Source of the DNA: CAVSWN01 sp046728115
GTDB lineage: Bacteria > Acidobacteriota > Vicinamibacteria > Vicinamibacterales > CAVVIG01
Assembly (NCBI GenBank): GCA_046728115.1
Contig: JBKPDW010000393.1
Span: forward strand, 1-12,135
DNA: 12,135 nt
Direction: 5' to 3'
In this document: positions 1-7,537 of the stretch, piece by piece
How positions within the stretch are numbered: the first letter of the stretch is position 1
How the letters are laid out: each line of letters opens with the position of its first letter
Made by a program: the position numbers and the translations under genes
Notes under the pieces: model-generated
What the model was told of the DNA's origin: nothing
What the model saw: only the letters and a program-made list of their open reading frames with translations
Database searches by the model: none

Positions 1-23
1 AATTTGCAATCAGCGTTCAACCG

Positions 24-1388
24 ATGATTGCCCGCTACACGCACCCTGAGATGGGGCGCATCTGGAGCGATCAGCGTCGTTACGAGACCTGGTTGCTCGT
101 GGAAACGGCAGCCGCCGAGGCGATGGCGTCGGCGGGGATCATTCCGGCTGACGCCGCACGAGACATCCGCGAGCGCGGCGCCTTCGATGTCGCGCGCATC
201 GACGCGATCGAACAAATCACCCAGCACGACGTGATCGCGTTCACGACGGCCGTCGCCGAGCACGTAGGTCCGTCGGCGCGCTGGCTGCACTTCGGCCTGA
301 CCTCTTCAGACGTGATCGACACGGCGCAAGCGCTGCAGATGCGCGAAGCCTGCGACGTCATTCTGAACGACCTCGCCGCGCTGAACGCCGCGATTCGCGA
401 GCGCGCGTTCGAGCATCGGCGGACGCCGATGATTGGCCGCACGCACGGCGTACATGCCGAGCCGATGACGCTCGGGCTGAAGCTGGCGCTGTGGTACGCG
501 GAAGTGGATCGCGACATCGAGCGGGTGCGCCGCGCACGATCTGCGGTCAGCGTCGGCAAGCTGTCGGGCGCCGTCGGCACCTTCGCCCATCTTCCGCCGG
601 TCATCGAGGCGGATGTCTGCCGCCGACTCGGCCTCGATCCCGCGCCGGTCTCGTCGCAGGTAATCCAGCGCGATCGACACGCCGAGCTGCTGGCGGCCCT
701 GGCCATCACAGCGGCATCGCTCGAGAAGTTCGCGCTCGAGATTCGCGGTCTGCAGAAGACCGAGATCGGCGAACTCGAGGAGCCGTTCGGCAGAGGGCAG
801 AAGGGCTCGTCGGCGATGCCCCACAAGCGCAATCCGATCGGCTGCGAGCAGATCGTCGGGCTCGCACGGTTGATTCGAGGCAACTGCCAAGCGGCCTTCG
901 AGAACATCGCGCTGTGGCACGAACGCGATATCTCGCACTCGTCGGTGGAACGCGTGATTCTTCCCGACAGCTTCATCGCGCTGGACCACATGCTGCGCCG
1001 GTTCGCGCGCATCGTGAAAGGCATGACGGTCAATGTGGAACGCATGCGCGAGAACCTGAACCGCTCGCGCGGCGTCGTGTTTTCCGGGACCGTCCTCCTG
1101 GAACTGGCGAAACGCGGCGTCTCGCGTGAGGATGCATACGAGTGGGTGCAGCGGAACGCCATGCGCTCGTTTGCCGAGGGACGCGATTTCAAGGCGCTGC
1201 TCCTCGACGATCCGGACGTGACGCGCATCCTTGGGCGCTCCGAGATCGAGCGGGCGTTCGATCTCGACGATCAGCTGAAGCACGTGGACGACATATTCGA
1301 CCGGGTATTCGTCGCGCCGATCAATACGGAACGCCTTGACAGCGCAGAAGACTACGAGTCTCTGCGGGTGCACCGGGCTCTGCGTTGA
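24..1388 (+). CDS. purB: Adenylosuccinate lyase PurB
   Basis: The 454-residue product is a full-length member of the fumarase/aspartase superfamily. It cleaves SAICAR to AICAR plus fumarate, and adenylosuccinate to AMP plus fumarate, in the cytoplasm. The superfamily signature GSSAMPHKRNP is at residues 261-271 and carries the flexible-loop catalytic serine (Ser262/263). His68 (QHDV), His89 (LHFGLTSSD) and His141 (GRTHGVHAEP) match the conserved active-site histidines of the Bacillus-type enzyme, in number and spacing. The ATG at 24 gives the usual N-terminus (MIARYTHPEMGRIWS). No clear ribosome binding site is visible in the 23 bases before it. The C-terminus is complete. It is the first gene of the cluster in view and lies 19 nt upstream of purS. 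The promoter is outside the window. Confidence 0.98.
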   Translation: MIARYTHPEMGRIWSDQRRYETWLLVETAAAEAMASAGIIPADAARDIRERGAFDVARIDAIEQITQHDVIAFTTAVAEHVGPSARWLHFGLTSSDVIDTAQALQMREACDVILNDLAALNAAIRERAFEHRRTPMIGRTHGVHAEPMTLGLKLALWYAEVDRDIERVRRARSAVSVGKLSGAVGTFAHLPPVIEADVCRRLGLDPAPVSSQVIQRDRHAELLAALAITAASLEKFALEIRGLQKTEIGELEEPFGRGQKGSSAMPHKRNPIGCEQIVGLARLIRGNCQAAFENIALWHERDISHSSVERVILPDSFIALDHMLRRFARIVKGMTVNVERMRENLNRSRGVVFSGTVLLELAKRGVSREDAYEWVQRNAMRSFAEGRDFKALLLDDPDVTRILGRSEIERAFDLDDQLKHVDDIFDRVFVAPINTERLDSAEDYESLRVHRALR

Positions 1389-1407
1389 TCGTCCGAGAAA
1401 GAACCGC

Positions 1408-1647
1408 ATGCGCGCTCGCGTTTTCGTCACGCTGAAGCCATCAGTGTTCGATCCACAGGGGCGGACCATTGCCGACGCGTTGCACTCGCTCGGCTATAGC
1501 GGCGTCGCCGAGGTCCGGCAAGGCAAGTACTTCGAGCTGGATCTGGCGACGGCCGAGGCCGCCGAGGCGCGCGCGCTCGCCGCCGAAGTGGCCGACAAGG
1601 TGCTTGCCAATCCGGTAATTGAAAGCTACCGCATCGAGGTGGAGTGA
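1408..1647 (+). CDS. purS: FGAM synthase subunit PurS
   Basis: The 79-residue protein is the small bridging subunit of the three-part phosphoribosylformylglycinamidine synthase (PurS-PurQ-PurL). It is thought to help assemble the complex and channel ammonia from PurQ to PurL. It starts MRARVFVTLKPSVFDPQG, contains LGYSGVAEVRQGKYFELDL and ends NPVIESYRIEVE, all typical of the family, and the length is standard. I chose the ATG at 1408 over an in-frame ATG at 1336. The latter lies inside purB and adds a non-homologous 24-residue leader, while 1408 has a purine-rich Shine-Dalgarno-like AGAAAG at 1396-1401. The stop is followed one base later by the purQ start, which implies coupled translation. 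Confidence 0.96.
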   Translation: MRARVFVTLKPSVFDPQGRTIADALHSLGYSGVAEVRQGKYFELDLATAEAAEARALAAEVADKVLANPVIESYRIEVE

Positions 1648-1648
1648 C

Positions 1649-2389
1649 ATGCGATTTGGTGTGGTGGTCTTCCCGGGCAGCAACTGCGACGAGGATGCGT
1701 TCCATGCCGCGCGCGACGTGTTCGGTCAGGAGGCCGAGTACCTCTGGCACAAAGACAGCGATTTGAAGGGAAGTGACGTCCTCATCCTCCCGGGTGGCTT
1801 CGCGCACGGCGACTACCTGCGAACCGGCGCGATGGCGCGCTTCTCGCCCATCATGGGTGCGGTGCGCGACTTCGCCGAGCGGGGCGGCCCGGTGCTCGGC
1901 ATCTGCAACGGATTCCAGATTCTGCTCGAAGCCGGCCTGCTGCCCGGCGCGATGTTGCGCAATCGCGGGTTGAAGTACCGGTGCGAGCATGTTCATGTGC
2001 GAGTCGAGCAGATCGATACGCCTTTTACCGCCGCCGCCGGCATCGGCCAGGTGCTTCGGATTCCAATCGGCCACGGCGAGGGCAATTATTTCGCGCCGCC
2101 CGACCTGCTGCGTCAGCTCGAGGCCAATCGGCAGATCGCGTTCCGGTACACGGATCCGAACGGCAATGTCGACGATCGCTGGAATCCGAACGGATCTGTC
2201 AGTGCCATCGCCGGATTATGCAACGCCACGCGCAACGTCGTCGGCATGATGCCGCACCCCGAACGGGCGTGCGAGACGCTCCTGGGCGGCGTGGACGGCC
2301 GCCTCGTTTTCGTATCGATCCTCGTCGCCGCGCTCCGGTTTCCCCATGGGTTCGGCCTTCAGGCGGCTGTCGCAGGCCGGCCCATATAG
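1649..2389 (+). CDS. purQ: FGAM synthase glutaminase subunit PurQ
   Basis: This is the class I glutamine amidotransferase that hydrolyses glutamine and feeds ammonia to PurL. The 246-residue protein has the nucleophile Cys86 in PVLGICNGFQ, and His203 and Glu205 in MMPHPERA, forming the Cys-His-Glu triad. The N-terminus MRFGVVVFPGSNCDED and the GHGEGNYF segment at 141-148 are typical of PurQ. The start at 1649 is preceded by GGTGGAG (1638-1644), a good ribosome binding site inside the end of purS. An upstream in-frame ATG at 1619 lies within purS and is not needed. The protein has about 20 residues beyond the usual end of the family (after about residue 226, ALRFPHGFGLQ...), an unusual but small tail. 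It lies 7 nt before purL. Confidence 0.97.
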   Translation: MRFGVVVFPGSNCDEDAFHAARDVFGQEAEYLWHKDSDLKGSDVLILPGGFAHGDYLRTGAMARFSPIMGAVRDFAERGGPVLGICNGFQILLEAGLLPGAMLRNRGLKYRCEHVHVRVEQIDTPFTAAAGIGQVLRIPIGHGEGNYFAPPDLLRQLEANRQIAFRYTDPNGNVDDRWNPNGSVSAIAGLCNATRNVVGMMPHPERACETLLGGVDGRLVFVSILVAALRFPHGFGLQAAVAGRPI

Positions 2390-2396
2390 GCGCCGG

Positions 2397-4655
2397 ATGA
2401 TCGATTCCCAGGTCCTCGAACGTCATGGATTGACGCGGGACGAATACGACCGCATCGCCGGATTCCTCGGGCGCGAACCGAATCTGACAGAGCTCGGCAT
2501 CTTCTCGGTGATGTGGTCGGAGCACTGCAGCTACAAGAGCTCGCGGGTCCATCTGAAGACCCTGCCGACTGGCGGACCGCAAGTGCTCCAGGGTCCGGGC
2601 GAGAACGCCGGTGCTGTTGACATTGGCGACGGCCTGGCGGCGGTCTTCAAAATCGAATCGCACAATCACCCGTCGTTCATCGAACCGTATCAGGGCGCCG
2701 CGACAGGCGTCGGTGGGATCATCCGCGACATCTTCACGATGGGCGCGCGGCCGATCGCGCTGCTCAACTCGCTGCGGTTCGGATCGCTTGATGCGCCGGG
2801 CACCCGTCGAATCCTCGAGGGGGTGGTCGCGGGCATCGCCGGGTACGGCAACAGCATCGGCATTCCGACCATCGGCGGCGAGATCGCCTTCGAGCCGTCG
2901 TATGCGGGCAATCCGCTCGTCAACGTCTTCTGCCTCGGCATTGCAGGTGCACGAGACATCGTGAAAGGCGTCGCATCTGGAACGGGAAATTCCGTGTTCT
3001 ACGTCGGCGCGAAGACCGGCCGAGACGGTATTCACGGCGCGACGATGGCGTCGGCCGAGTTTGACGACAAGTCTGCGGAGAAACGGCCCGCGGTGCAGGT
3101 GGGCGATCCGTTCATGGAGAAGCTGCTCCTCGAGGCGTGTCTCGAGGTGATGAAGACCGACGCCCTCGTCGGCATCCAGGACATGGGCGCGGCCGGGTTG
3201 ACTTGCTCGACCACGGAAATGGGATCGCGGGGCGGATCGGGGATCGAGATCGATGTCGCGCTCGTCCCGCAGCGCGAGAGCGGGATGACGCCGTACGAGA
3301 TCATGCTGTCGGAGTCGCAGGAGCGCATGCTGCTGGTGGTCAAGCGCGGCCGGGAACACGACGTGGAACGCATTTTCGAGAAATGGGATCTTCACGCGGT
3401 TCGCATCGGCGAAGTGACGGGCGACGGTCAGCTGCGGGTGAAAGATCACGGTGCGGTGGTTGCCGAGATCCCGAATCGTGCGCTGACCGACGAAGCGCCG
3501 CTGTATCGCCGTCCGATGAGCGAGCCGGAGTACCTGCGGGAAGCACAACAGCTCGATCTCGATGCGCTCGTCGCCCCGAGTTCTGCCGATCGGCAGGCGA
3601 GCGATCAAAACGCTGCGCTTTTGCTGCTCCTCGGTTCGCCGACGATTGGCAGCAAGCGCTGGGTCTACCGCCAATACGACCACATGGTGCGCACGAACAC
3701 CATCAACCTGCCGGGCCTGGGCGCCGGCGTCGTGCGCATCAAGGGCACGCGGCGCGCGCTTGCGATGTCACTCGACGGAAACGGCCGGTATTGCTATCTC
3801 GATCCATACCGCGGCGCGATGCTTGCTGTCGCAGAGGCCGCCCGCAACGTTGCCTGCTCCGGTGCCCGGCCGCTCGGTGCGACCAACTGCCTGAATTTCG
3901 GCAGCCCCGAGCGACCTGGCATCATGTGGCAGTTTGCGAAGGCGGTGGAAGGTATCGGCGTGGCGTGCCGGGCGCTCGACGTGCCAATCACCGGGGGCAA
4001 CGTGAGCCTGTACAACGAGACTGACGGAAAGGCGATTTATCCGACGCCGACGATTGGCGTCGTTGGTGTGCTCGAACAGGCCGATCGCTGTGTCAGTCGC
4101 CGATTTGAGGCGTCAGGTGATGTCATCGTGCTGCTCGGTGACAGCTCAGGCGAGCTCGGCGGGAGCGAATACCTGAAACTCGCCTACGGTCAGGTCCGCG
4201 GCCGGCCTCCGGCGCTCGACCTGGAAGCGGAACGCGCGCTCCAGGACCTTCTGGTGAAGCTCGCGGATGAACGGTTGCTTCGGTCAGCCCACGACTGCTC
4301 GGACGGCGGCATCGGCGTTACGATCGCAGAGTGTGCTTTCGACACGGAAGGCATTGGCGCCGAGGTATCCCTGGACCCCGTCAAGGTCGCGCATCGCGAT
4401 GCTCTCAACGTCGCGGCCGCGCTCTTCGGAGAATCTGCCTCGCGCGTTGTGTTGTCTGTGGCGAACGCTGACGTGACGACCGTGCTGGAACGGGCGTCCG
4501 CGGCACGTGTGCCGGCGCGTGTCGTCGGACAGACCGGCGGCAATCGCCTTCGAATCGCTGTGGGCGGCGCGATGATGATCGATCAGACGGTCGATGCGGC
4601 CGAGCGCATCTGGTCGTCCGCGATCGCGCGGTACTTTGAAAAGCGTGTTGCCTGA
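2397..4655 (+). CDS. purL: FGAM synthase large subunit PurL (short type)
   Basis: The 752-residue ATP-dependent catalytic subunit converts FGAR to FGAM using ammonia from PurQ. The length fits the small PurL that works with separate PurS and PurQ, not the ~1300-residue fused form. The sequence has ELGIFSVMWSEHCSYKSS with catalytic His43. FKIESHNHPSFIEPYQGAATGVGG at about 84-107 is the nucleotide/substrate-binding segment. LVGIQDMGAAGLTCST, NTINLPGLGAGV, TGGNVSLYNET and AHDCSDGGIG follow in the second half, showing the duplicated AIRS-like architecture. An in-frame ATG at 2346 inside the purQ 3' end would add 17 non-conserved residues. The ATG at 2397 gives the usual N-terminus, although its ribosome binding site is weak. 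The purF start follows 2 nt after the stop. Confidence 0.97.
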   Translation: MIDSQVLERHGLTRDEYDRIAGFLGREPNLTELGIFSVMWSEHCSYKSSRVHLKTLPTGGPQVLQGPGENAGAVDIGDGLAAVFKIESHNHPSFIEPYQGAATGVGGIIRDIFTMGARPIALLNSLRFGSLDAPGTRRILEGVVAGIAGYGNSIGIPTIGGEIAFEPSYAGNPLVNVFCLGIAGARDIVKGVASGTGNSVFYVGAKTGRDGIHGATMASAEFDDKSAEKRPAVQVGDPFMEKLLLEACLEVMKTDALVGIQDMGAAGLTCSTTEMGSRGGSGIEIDVALVPQRESGMTPYEIMLSESQERMLLVVKRGREHDVERIFEKWDLHAVRIGEVTGDGQLRVKDHGAVVAEIPNRALTDEAPLYRRPMSEPEYLREAQQLDLDALVAPSSADRQASDQNAALLLLLGSPTIGSKRWVYRQYDHMVRTNTINLPGLGAGVVRIKGTRRALAMSLDGNGRYCYLDPYRGAMLAVAEAARNVACSGARPLGATNCLNFGSPERPGIMWQFAKAVEGIGVACRALDVPITGGNVSLYNETDGKAIYPTPTIGVVGVLEQADRCVSRRFEASGDVIVLLGDSSGELGGSEYLKLAYGQVRGRPPALDLEAERALQDLLVKLADERLLRSAHDCSDGGIGVTIAECAFDTEGIGAEVSLDPVKVAHRDALNVAAALFGESASRVVLSVANADVTTVLERASAARVPARVVGQTGGNRLRIAVGGAMMIDQTVDAAERIWSSAIARYFEKRVA

Positions 4656-4657
4656 AC

Positions 4658-6079
4658 ATGGTTGACAAGTTCCACGACGAGTGCGGTGTTTTCGGCATCT
4701 TCGGCAATTCCGAAGCGGCCAACATGGCCTATCTCGGGCTGTATGCGCTGCAGCACCGCGGCCAGGAGAGCGCGGGGATCGCGGCATCAGACGGCACGCG
4801 TGTGCGGCTGTCGCGTGCCATGGGCTATGTCGCCGACACGTTTGATCACGCGACGTTGTCCGAGCTGCCGGGAAGCCTCGCGATCGGGCACGTGCGGTAC
4901 TCGACGGCTGGCGAAAGCAAGCTGTCCAACGCGCAGCCGATTCTGATCGATTGCACGCACGGACAAATCGCGCTGTGCCACAACGGTAACCTCGTCAACG
5001 CGCGCGAACTGCGCGACGAGTTGGTGCAGCAGGGTTCGATCTTTCAGTCGAACAGCGACACCGAGGTGATTCTTCACCTCTATGCACGTTCGAAGGCCCG
5101 TACGCTCGAGGACGCGATCGTCGAGTCGATTTCACAAGTGCAGGGCGCGTTTTCGCTCGCGATGTTGACACGCGATCGTCTCATCGCCGTTCGCGATCCG
5201 CATGGTTTCCGCCCGCTGGCGCTCGGCCGGCTTGGCGAGGCATATGTCGTCTGTTCGGAAACATGCGCGATGGATCTCATCGGCGCGACCTACGAACGCG
5301 ACGTCGAGCCTGGAGAAGTGCTGATCATCTCGGCCGCGGGACTCAAATCGTTCAAGCCGTTCCCGCCCGCGCCGCTCGCGCACTGCATTTTCGAGCACGT
5401 CTACTTCTCTCGGCCCGACAGCTACGTGTTTGGCCGCAGCGTCAACGAGGTGCGGACGAATCTTGGCCGGATCCTCGCGCGCGAACAGCCGATTCGCGCT
5501 GATGTCGTCGTGCCGGTGCCGGATTCAGGCGTCTGCGCTGCCATGGGGTATGCGGAGGAGTCGGGCGTGCCGCTGCGGATGGGGCTGATCCGAAACCATT
5601 ACGTAGGGCGCACGTTCATCCAGCCACAGTCCTCGATTCGCCACTTCGGTGTCAAGGTCAAATTGAATCCCGTTCGAAGCATTCTCGCCGGCATGCGCGT
5701 CGTGCTCGTCGACGATTCGATCGTGCGCGGTACGACAAGCCGGAAGATCGTACGGATGGTCCGCACAGCGGGCGCCAAGGAAGTGCACGTCCGCATCAGT
5801 TGTCCGCCGACGATCTCGCCCTGTTTCTACGGCATCGATACGCCCCGCCGCGAGGACCTGATTGCTGCCACGCACAGCATCGACGAAATCCGCGATTTCA
5901 TCGAAGCGGACAGCGTAGCGTACCTCAGTCTCGAAGGCCTGCTCAGCACGGTCGGCGCGGATCGAGGGTCGTATTGCACGTCGTGCTACACGGGCCGATA
6001 TCCTGTCGTGTTTCCGCGCGATGAGGCCACGTATCTCCAGTTGGTGTTGAAGCTCAACGACGAAGCCGTCGTAAAGTAG
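4658..6079 (+). CDS. purF: Amidophosphoribosyltransferase PurF
   Basis: This enzyme makes 5-phosphoribosylamine from PRPP and glutamine, the committed step of purine synthesis. The 473-residue protein starts MVDKFHDECGVFGIFG. The Ntn-hydrolase nucleophile is Cys9, so an 8-residue propeptide must be removed, as in the Bacillus subtilis type. LQHRGQESAG, GHVRYST and CHNGNL belong to the glutaminase domain (to about residue 235). VVLVDDSIVRGTT at 348-360 is the PRPP-binding loop of the phosphoribosyltransferase domain. Cys243 (HCIFE), Cys389 (PCFYGID), Cys440 and Cys443 (CTSC) occupy the four positions that ligate the 4Fe-4S cluster in Bacillus-type enzymes. It starts 2 nt after purL, with no obvious ribosome binding site, so translation is probably coupled. 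The HEAT-repeat gene follows 5 nt later. Confidence 0.98.
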   Translation: MVDKFHDECGVFGIFGNSEAANMAYLGLYALQHRGQESAGIAASDGTRVRLSRAMGYVADTFDHATLSELPGSLAIGHVRYSTAGESKLSNAQPILIDCTHGQIALCHNGNLVNARELRDELVQQGSIFQSNSDTEVILHLYARSKARTLEDAIVESISQVQGAFSLAMLTRDRLIAVRDPHGFRPLALGRLGEAYVVCSETCAMDLIGATYERDVEPGEVLIISAAGLKSFKPFPPAPLAHCIFEHVYFSRPDSYVFGRSVNEVRTNLGRILAREQPIRADVVVPVPDSGVCAAMGYAEESGVPLRMGLIRNHYVGRTFIQPQSSIRHFGVKVKLNPVRSILAGMRVVLVDDSIVRGTTSRKIVRMVRTAGAKEVHVRISCPPTISPCFYGIDTPRREDLIAATHSIDEIRDFIEADSVAYLSLEGLLSTVGADRGSYCTSCYTGRYPVVFPRDEATYLQLVLKLNDEAVVK

Positions 6080-6084
6080 CGCGC

Positions 6085-7341
6085 ATGGTCGTCGTCGCAA
6101 GCTCTCCGCGTCGAAACGCTTCACCACGGAAGACGCGGGGCACATGGGGTTTTCAAACGTGTCTGTTCCTCGGTGTCCTCGGTGTGCTTCGTGGAGGAGA
6201 GCTTCGCGGAGGCAGTATCGTACGCGCGCAGGAGCCCACTGCTCCGCAGACGGTCTCCGCGGCTCAACTCAAGAGCGCCATCGACAAGCTCGGCAATCTC
6301 GATTACGCAACGCGCACGGATGCGTCGCGTACGATCCGACGCAGCCCGGCGGCGCAGGCGGTTCCGGCCTTGATGCAGGCGGTGTCCGATCATGCTGACG
6401 GATACGTGCGCTATCGCGCACTCGTCCTGCTGACCGGCTTCAACGATCCGCGGTCGAAGGACTCGATGCGCGAGTCGCTGACGAGCCCGAACGATCGCCT
6501 GCGATCGGTGGCTTACCGGTTTTTCGAGCACAATCCGGATCCGGCCATGGTGCCGCAGTTCCTGTCGGCCCTCGACAAAGAGGTTGGGGAATTCGTTCGT
6601 CCCGCGCTGGTGCGAGCGCTGGCCGCCGAAGGCAGCGATGCTCGAGTCCGGCAAGCGCTCGTCCGCGAGGTCGGCCGCGGCCAGGACTTTTTCCGCAGCG
6701 CGGTCATCGAGGCGCTGGGCGACTACAAGGCCGTGTACGCCTACGATGCGGTAACGGCGATCGCGAAACTGGACGGCCCACTGCAGGACGATGCGGCGAT
6801 TGCACTTGGAAAGATGGGCGACAGGCGCGCGCTGGAAACGCTGGCGCCGCTTCAACGAAGTGCGCCCCGTCACGTGCAGCCGTCGCTTGCCGCGGCGATC
6901 TGTCTGCTCGGCGTCAACTGCGAGGCACATCAGAAGTACTTGAGCGAATCGCTCTCGTTTGCCGACAAGAACGCCGGGTATCAGGAGTTGTTGCGCGCCG
7001 CGGCCGCCGGCCTGGCTGCACTCGGCGTCGCCGGCCACAAAGAGGCTGTCGCCACGCTGTTCGACGTGGGTATTCCGTCGCGCGAGTCGACGCGCGCACC
7101 CGTCGCGCTCGCGCTGGCCACCGTCGCTCTTCGGGCGACGCCCCTGATGATGGCGATCCTGGAGCAGCATCCGGACCGGGACAAGGCCATCGCGCTTCTC
7201 GCCGAGGGGTTCGACATGCTCGAGGAGGATCTCGATAAGGAACGGTTCTTCGCGCTCGCGCGTCGCACGTACTGGGAGTCGGCCGACAACGCACCGCGGC
7301 GCGCCCTGATGCAAACACTGATCGGCAAACTGGACTTCTAG
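6085..7341 (+). CDS. HEAT-repeat protein, probably exported
   Basis: The predicted 418-residue protein consists mostly of paired amphipathic helices of HEAT/PBS-lyase-like type. Repeated motifs include AAQAVPALMQAV, RYRALVLLTGFND, RSVAYRFFEHN, QDDAAIALGKMGDRRALETL and LLRAAAAGLAALG, covering roughly residues 80-320. The segment from about residue 320 on is also helical. Such repeats usually mediate protein-protein contact, and no catalytic motif is visible. The N-terminus is basic (RR at 9-10, RKTR at 15-18), followed by a short hydrophobic stretch at 25-35 and VRAQEP near 46-51. The last looks like a signal-peptidase region ending A-Q. Residues 12-40 are encoded by an inverted-repeat element (6120-6204), so the true or ancestral start is uncertain. 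It sits 5 nt after purF and 11 nt before the next ORF, so it is probably in the pur transcript. Its role is unknown. Confidence 0.85.
   Translation: MVVVASSPRRNASPRKTRGTWGFQTCLFLGVLGVLRGGELRGGSIVRAQEPTAPQTVSAAQLKSAIDKLGNLDYATRTDASRTIRRSPAAQAVPALMQAVSDHADGYVRYRALVLLTGFNDPRSKDSMRESLTSPNDRLRSVAYRFFEHNPDPAMVPQFLSALDKEVGEFVRPALVRALAAEGSDARVRQALVREVGRGQDFFRSAVIEALGDYKAVYAYDAVTAIAKLDGPLQDDAAIALGKMGDRRALETLAPLQRSAPRHVQPSLAAAICLLGVNCEAHQKYLSESLSFADKNAGYQELLRAAAAGLAALGVAGHKEAVATLFDVGIPSRESTRAPVALALATVALRATPLMMAILEQHPDRDKAIALLAEGFDMLEEDLDKERFFALARRTYWESADNAPRRALMQTLIGKLDF
6120..6204. repeat. Imperfect inverted repeat, dispersed CCACGAAG/CCACGGAG type
   Basis: The left part (6120-6149) reads TTCACCACGGAAGACGCGG and onward. 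The right part (6168-6204), read on the opposite strand, begins AAGCTCTCCTCCACGAAGCA and continues with ACACCGAGGACACCGAGG. The two arms are degenerate reverse complements around a central spacer of about 18 nt. This periodic 'CCACGAAG-CAC-CGAGGACAC' pattern resembles a class of short palindromic intergenic repeats that recur in many environmental, GC-rich bacterial genomes. I recognise the pattern but cannot search for further copies. No second copy is obvious in this window. It lies inside the start of the HEAT-repeat gene, in frame. Confidence 0.6.
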
Positions 7342-7347
7342 AAAGGG
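7340..7347 (+). promoter_or_regulatory. Ribosome binding site for the small ORF at 7353
   Basis: AGAAAGGG overlaps the TAG stop of the HEAT-repeat gene and lies 5 nt before ATG 7353. It matches much of the AGAAAGGAGG complement of the 16S tail. It is the best ribosome binding site in this stretch, and the main reason to believe that translation starts at 7353. Confidence 0.6.
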
Positions 7348-7352
7348 CTGCC

Positions 7353-7537
7353 ATGACGCGATTTCTACTGGCAGCCGCGACGGCCATCGTCGTTGCGCCG
7401 CGCCAGGCCATGCGCACGCCCAGGTGCTCGACCGCGGTCACGGGATGTACGAGGCCATTGGTGTGGCGGTGGAGACGGGCGGCGATCGGACGCTACACAG
7501 CGGGATCCGCGTTGTCGAGGCCCGGCTGAAGCCGTGA
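7353..7537 (+). pseudogene. Frameshifted small secreted-peptide gene
   Basis: ATG 7353 has a strong ribosome binding site and opens MTRFLLAAATAIVVA, a textbook signal-peptide start. The same frame then turns arginine- and proline-rich and stops at 7527-7529 (58 residues). Shifting frame around 7395-7405, as if one base had been lost in the GC-rich GTTGCGCCGCGCC stretch, lets the reading continue as APGHAHAQVLDRGHGMYEAI and on to ...RVVEARLKP, ending with TGA at 7535-7537. The AHA-Q junction is a plausible signal peptidase I site. The stop overlaps the purM ATG as TGATG, the arrangement expected of a real coupled gene. The restored product would be about 61 residues. I do not recognise a family. 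The alternatives are a sequencing error in an intact gene, or chance. Confidence 0.5.

Noticed and set aside
80..1469. Long minus-strand open frames opposite purB
   Set aside because: They are arginine- and serine-rich shadows of a GC-rich gene with no domain pattern, and purB is unambiguous on the + strand.
2199..3683. A 494-residue minus-strand open frame opposite purQ/purL
   Set aside because: Composition is typical of an antisense shadow. It crosses two clear genes and has no recognisable motif.
7393..7536. Upstream extension of purM to ATG 7393
   Set aside because: The added residues are arginine-rich and unlike any PurM N-terminus. The ATG at 7537 gives the canonical start.
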